From Alphaproteobacteria bacterium (GTDB lineage: Bacteria; Pseudomonadota; Alphaproteobacteria; Rs-D84), in assembly GCA_016301865.1 (NCBI GenBank), contig JAEDOP010000033.1, positions 1 to 7,242 of the forward strand: a stretch of DNA of 7,242 nt. The letters are read 5' to 3'. The position numbers were made by a program, and so were the translations under genes. Below are positions 5,971-7,242 of the stretch, in pieces. Under the pieces are notes generated by a model, which did not search any database, was not told the DNA's origin, and saw only the letters and a program-made list of their open reading frames with translations. The stretch's first letter is position 1. Each line of letters opens with the position of its first letter.

Positions 5971-6075
5971 GACTTCCTCTCCCTTGATTATGGTAATTGT
6001 AGACAAAAAGTGCGCGCCTTTGCAAGAAAAAAACTGAACACAAGCAATTAATGTTTTGGGCGGTTGAAAATGTTC

Positions 6076-6104
6076 TTGCGCGGGTTGTTAAAAAATATTA
6101 TAAT
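6076..6104 (+). promoter_or_regulatory. Possible distal promoter upstream of tRNA-Trp
   Basis: TTGCGC (6076-6081), a 17-base spacer and TATAAT (6099-6104). The -10 lies inside the palindrome AATATTATAATATT, so the same bases also offer a TATAAT to the minus strand (6097-6102) and could start the T4SS operon, although no good minus-strand -35 is visible at the right distance. This gene-free stretch (5971-6183) shows nothing else beyond promoters. Confidence 0.4.
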
Positions 6105-6112
6105 ATTTCCGC

Positions 6113-6140
6113 TTGATTTTTTGTATTCGTGTGCTATTCT
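6113..6140 (+). promoter_or_regulatory. Proximal promoter for tRNA-Trp-secE-nusG
   Basis: CTTGATT gives a -35 (TTGATT 6113-6118), followed by a 16-base spacer and TATTCT (6135-6140). Initiation near 6147 would leave a precursor leader of about 37 bases before the tRNA. The CTTGA form is typical of alphaproteobacterial housekeeping promoters. An extra TATAAT at 6150-6155 lacks a convincing -35. Confidence 0.5.
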
Positions 6141-6183
6141 GTCGCAGACTATAATGTGGCATGTGGTACGTCAAGCGGCACAC

Positions 6184-6257
6184 AGGGGCATAGTTCAACG
6201 GTAGAATATCGGTCTCCAAAACCGCGGATGAGGGTTCGATTCCTTCTGCCCCTGCCA
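6184..6257 (+). tRNA. tRNA-Trp (anticodon CCA)
   Basis: A full cloverleaf is visible in 74 bases: acceptor AGGGGCA/TGCCCCT (7 bp), D arm GTTC/GAAT, anticodon loop CTCCAAA with anticodon CCA, T arm GAGGG/CCTTC with the loop TTCGATT, discriminator G and encoded 3' CCA. The lowest pair of the anticodon stem is T-C; all other stems are sound. It lies 43 bases before secE on the same strand with no terminator between them, so the two are likely co-transcribed and then processed. Confidence 0.95.
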
Positions 6258-6300
6258 ATTTTATAGTTATGGTAAAATTACGTAATTACAGGCAATTTTT

Positions 6301-6480
6301 ATGAAGAAAATACTGGATTTTTTTAAGTCGGTTCGCAGCGAATGGTTCAAAATTGTGTGGCCATCGCGCGATAGTGTTATTCGTGCAACAATTATGATTC
6401 TGGTGTTTTCTGGACTTGCGGCGCTGTTCTTCTTTGTGGTTGACAGTATTTTGAACGCAATTGTTGGGTGGGTTTTCTAA
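6301..6480 (+). CDS. secE: Preprotein translocase subunit SecE
   Basis: SecE clamps the two halves of SecY in the SecYEG translocon that exports proteins across the inner membrane. The product is 59 aa, the short single-helix form usual outside the enterobacteria. The conserved amphipathic helix EWFKIVWPSRDSVIRAT (14-30) is followed by one membrane helix (about 31-52). The ATG has only a weak upstream CAGG, and no better in-frame start exists. The order tRNA-Trp, secE, nusG, rplK supports the assignment. The T4SS operon next door encodes Sec-dependent VirB9, but there is no sign of a functional link. Confidence 0.93.
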   Translation: MKKILDFFKSVRSEWFKIVWPSRDSVIRATIMILVFSGLAALFFFVVDSILNAIVGWVF

Positions 6481-6499
6481 TCAGGCAAAGGACACAGGA

Positions 6500-7033
6500 A
6501 TGGATGAAAAAATGCAGTGGTTTGTCGTAAATGTTCACACCGGGTGCGAAGACAAGGTTGCGCGTGGACTGCGTGAACAGATTGATAAACGTCGTTTGAA
6601 TGCGCTGTTTGGTGAAATTATGGTCCCGACGCGCGAAGTTACAGAAATCAAAGCGGGCAAGCGTGTCAAGGCTGAGCGTAAATTCTTCCCTGGGTATATC
6701 GTTGTTCAGATGGTTATGAACAATGAAACATTTACATTGGTTAAACAGATTCCCCAGGTTGTTATGTTCTTGGGCGCAAAAAACAAACCAATTGCCGTAT
6801 CCGAAGCCGAAGCGCATCGCCTGATGAAACAGGTAGAAGAGGGTGCTGTCGCGGCCGATGATGTAGAATACGAAGTCGGCCAGGAAGTGCACGTCATCGA
6901 TGGTCCGTTTGCGGGCTTTAACGGTGTTGCGTCCGAAGTTGACAATGTAAAACAGAAAATGACCGTTACTGTTTTGGTGTTCGGTCGCGAAACCAGTATG
7001 GACTTGGAATTTAACCAGGTTGAACGGGTATAA
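6500..7033 (+). CDS. nusG: Transcription termination/antitermination factor NusG
   Basis: NusG binds the RNA polymerase clamp, reduces pausing and couples transcription to Rho or the ribosome. The 177-aa protein is of normal length. It has the NGN domain (about 5-100), beginning WFVVNVHTGCEDKV and containing the conserved RKFFPGYIVVQM (60-71), and a C-terminal KOW domain (about 126-155) with GQEVHVIDGPFAGFNG. The ATG at 6500 is chosen over an in-frame upstream ATG at 6461, which lies inside secE, because AAAGGA stands 7 bases before it and the protein then starts just ahead of the NGN domain. It follows secE by 19 bases. Confidence 0.96.
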   Translation: MDEKMQWFVVNVHTGCEDKVARGLREQIDKRRLNALFGEIMVPTREVTEIKAGKRVKAERKFFPGYIVVQMVMNNETFTLVKQIPQVVMFLGAKNKPIAVSEAEAHRLMKQVEEGAVAADDVEYEVGQEVHVIDGPFAGFNGVASEVDNVKQKMTVTVLVFGRETSMDLEFNQVERV

Positions 7034-7040
7034 AGTTTTT

Positions 7041-7074
7041 TGTGGTTTTCTGAAAAATATTCAGTAAAATCACA
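7041..7074 (+). promoter_or_regulatory. Long hairpin in the nusG-rplK leader
   Basis: TGTGGTTTTCTGAA (7041-7054) pairs with TTCAGTAAAATCACA (7060-7074) around AAATA: 14 pairs including one G-U and one bulged A. It starts 8 bases after the nusG stop. There is no T-run after it, so it is not a normal terminator; RNA processing or protection of the nusG message is possible. Confidence 0.55.
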
Positions 7075-7080
7075 GCAACC

Positions 7081-7108
7081 CGTGGTAGATACGCCATATC
7101 GTACCACG
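7081..7108 (+). promoter_or_regulatory. Hairpin before rplK, candidate ribosomal-protein (L1) autoregulatory site
   Basis: CGTGGTA (7081-7087) pairs with TACCACG (7102-7108), and GATA (7088-7091) with TATC (7097-7100) around CGCCA, giving 11 pairs with one bulged G. In many bacteria the rplK-rplA message is repressed by L1 binding its leader, and this hairpin stands in the right place, 27 bases before the rplK ATG. I could not match it to the 23S L1-binding site by eye, so the role is inferred. Confidence 0.5.
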
Positions 7109-7135
7109 ACACAAACGAAAAAAACGGAGTGAAAA

Positions 7136-7242
7136 ATGGCAAAGAAAGAAGTCAAGGGATTGGTCAAACTGGTCGTCCCTGCAAAACAGGCGAATCCTGC
7201 GCCACCGGTTGGGCCAATTTTGGGTGCCAATGGTGTGAACAT
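7136..7242 (+). CDS. rplK: 50S ribosomal protein L11, 3' end outside the window
   Basis: L11 binds the GTPase-associated centre of 23S rRNA and takes part in factor binding and the stringent response. The first 35 codons are present. After [12 protein letters not shown] comes the hallmark N-terminal segment [20 protein letters not shown], with the proline-rich PPVGP hinge of the domain contacted by thiostrepton-type drugs. GGAG lies 6 bases before the ATG. It follows nusG after a 102-base structured leader. The rest of the gene, and presumably rplA, continue past the window edge. Confidence 0.96.
   Translation, partial: MAKKEVKGLVKLVVPAKQANPAPPVGPILGANGVN

Noticed and set aside
6184..6257. 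tRNA-Trp as the integration site of a mobile T4SS island
   Set aside because: Integrative elements normally join at the tRNA 3' end, which is followed here by intact secE; the T4SS genes lie on the 5' side, and there is no integrase and no duplicated tRNA end in the window.

Overview
The window looks like chromosomal DNA of an alphaproteobacterium of modest GC content, probably a host-associated or uncultured lineage; this is inferred from protein style and gene order, because there is no 16S gene. Two housekeeping landmarks fix the context. On the right, tRNA-Trp(CCA), secE, nusG and the start of rplK run on the plus strand, as is common in proteobacteria. On the left, the last 37 codons of a conserved protein (probably DUF1015 family) end at a strong hairpin terminator.

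Left part (1-1120): after the plus-strand gene terminator come two small minus-strand genes. The 114-aa one (907-563) has a good promoter and Shine-Dalgarno. The 112-aa one (507-169) has a histidine-then-cysteine layout reminiscent of circularly permuted papain/NlpC-P60-like peptidases. Upstream of the promoter lie several AT-rich palindromes and a minus-strand terminator that belongs to no visible gene.

Repeat island (1121-1333): about 210 gene-free bases are built from copies of an 11-mer, CACTAACCACT (three direct, one inverted), a 14-bp inverted repeat and two GC-rich hairpins. The arms can pair in at least two mutually exclusive ways.

Centre (1361-5970, minus strand): a compact operon of three type IV secretion genes, transcribed virB8 - virB9 - virB10, with gaps of 29 and 18 bases and a strong terminator after virB10. 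Together they would form the inner-membrane scaffold (VirB8), the outer-membrane ring (VirB9) and the envelope-spanning channel (VirB10). Two proteins have unusual architectures. VirB9 carries a C-terminal SPOR-like (peptidoglycan-binding) domain after a Gly/Asn/Gln/Met-rich linker. VirB10 is 795 aa and carries an ASH/Ig-like periplasmic domain, a Pro/Glu spacer, a second Cys-containing module and, beyond its VirB10/TrbI domain, a roughly 200-residue cysteine-rich extension; it has 16 cysteines, all periplasmic. No ATPase, pilin, lytic transglycosylase or coupling-protein gene lies in the window, so the cassette is either one island of a dispersed T4SS or a core complex used differently.

Right part (5971-7242): a divergent promoter region separates the T4SS operon from tRNA-Trp-secE-nusG. 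Between nusG and rplK is a 102-base leader with two strong hairpins, plausibly the site of ribosomal-protein autoregulation. The most novel items are the VirB9-SPOR fusion, the VirB10 extensions and the repeat island.
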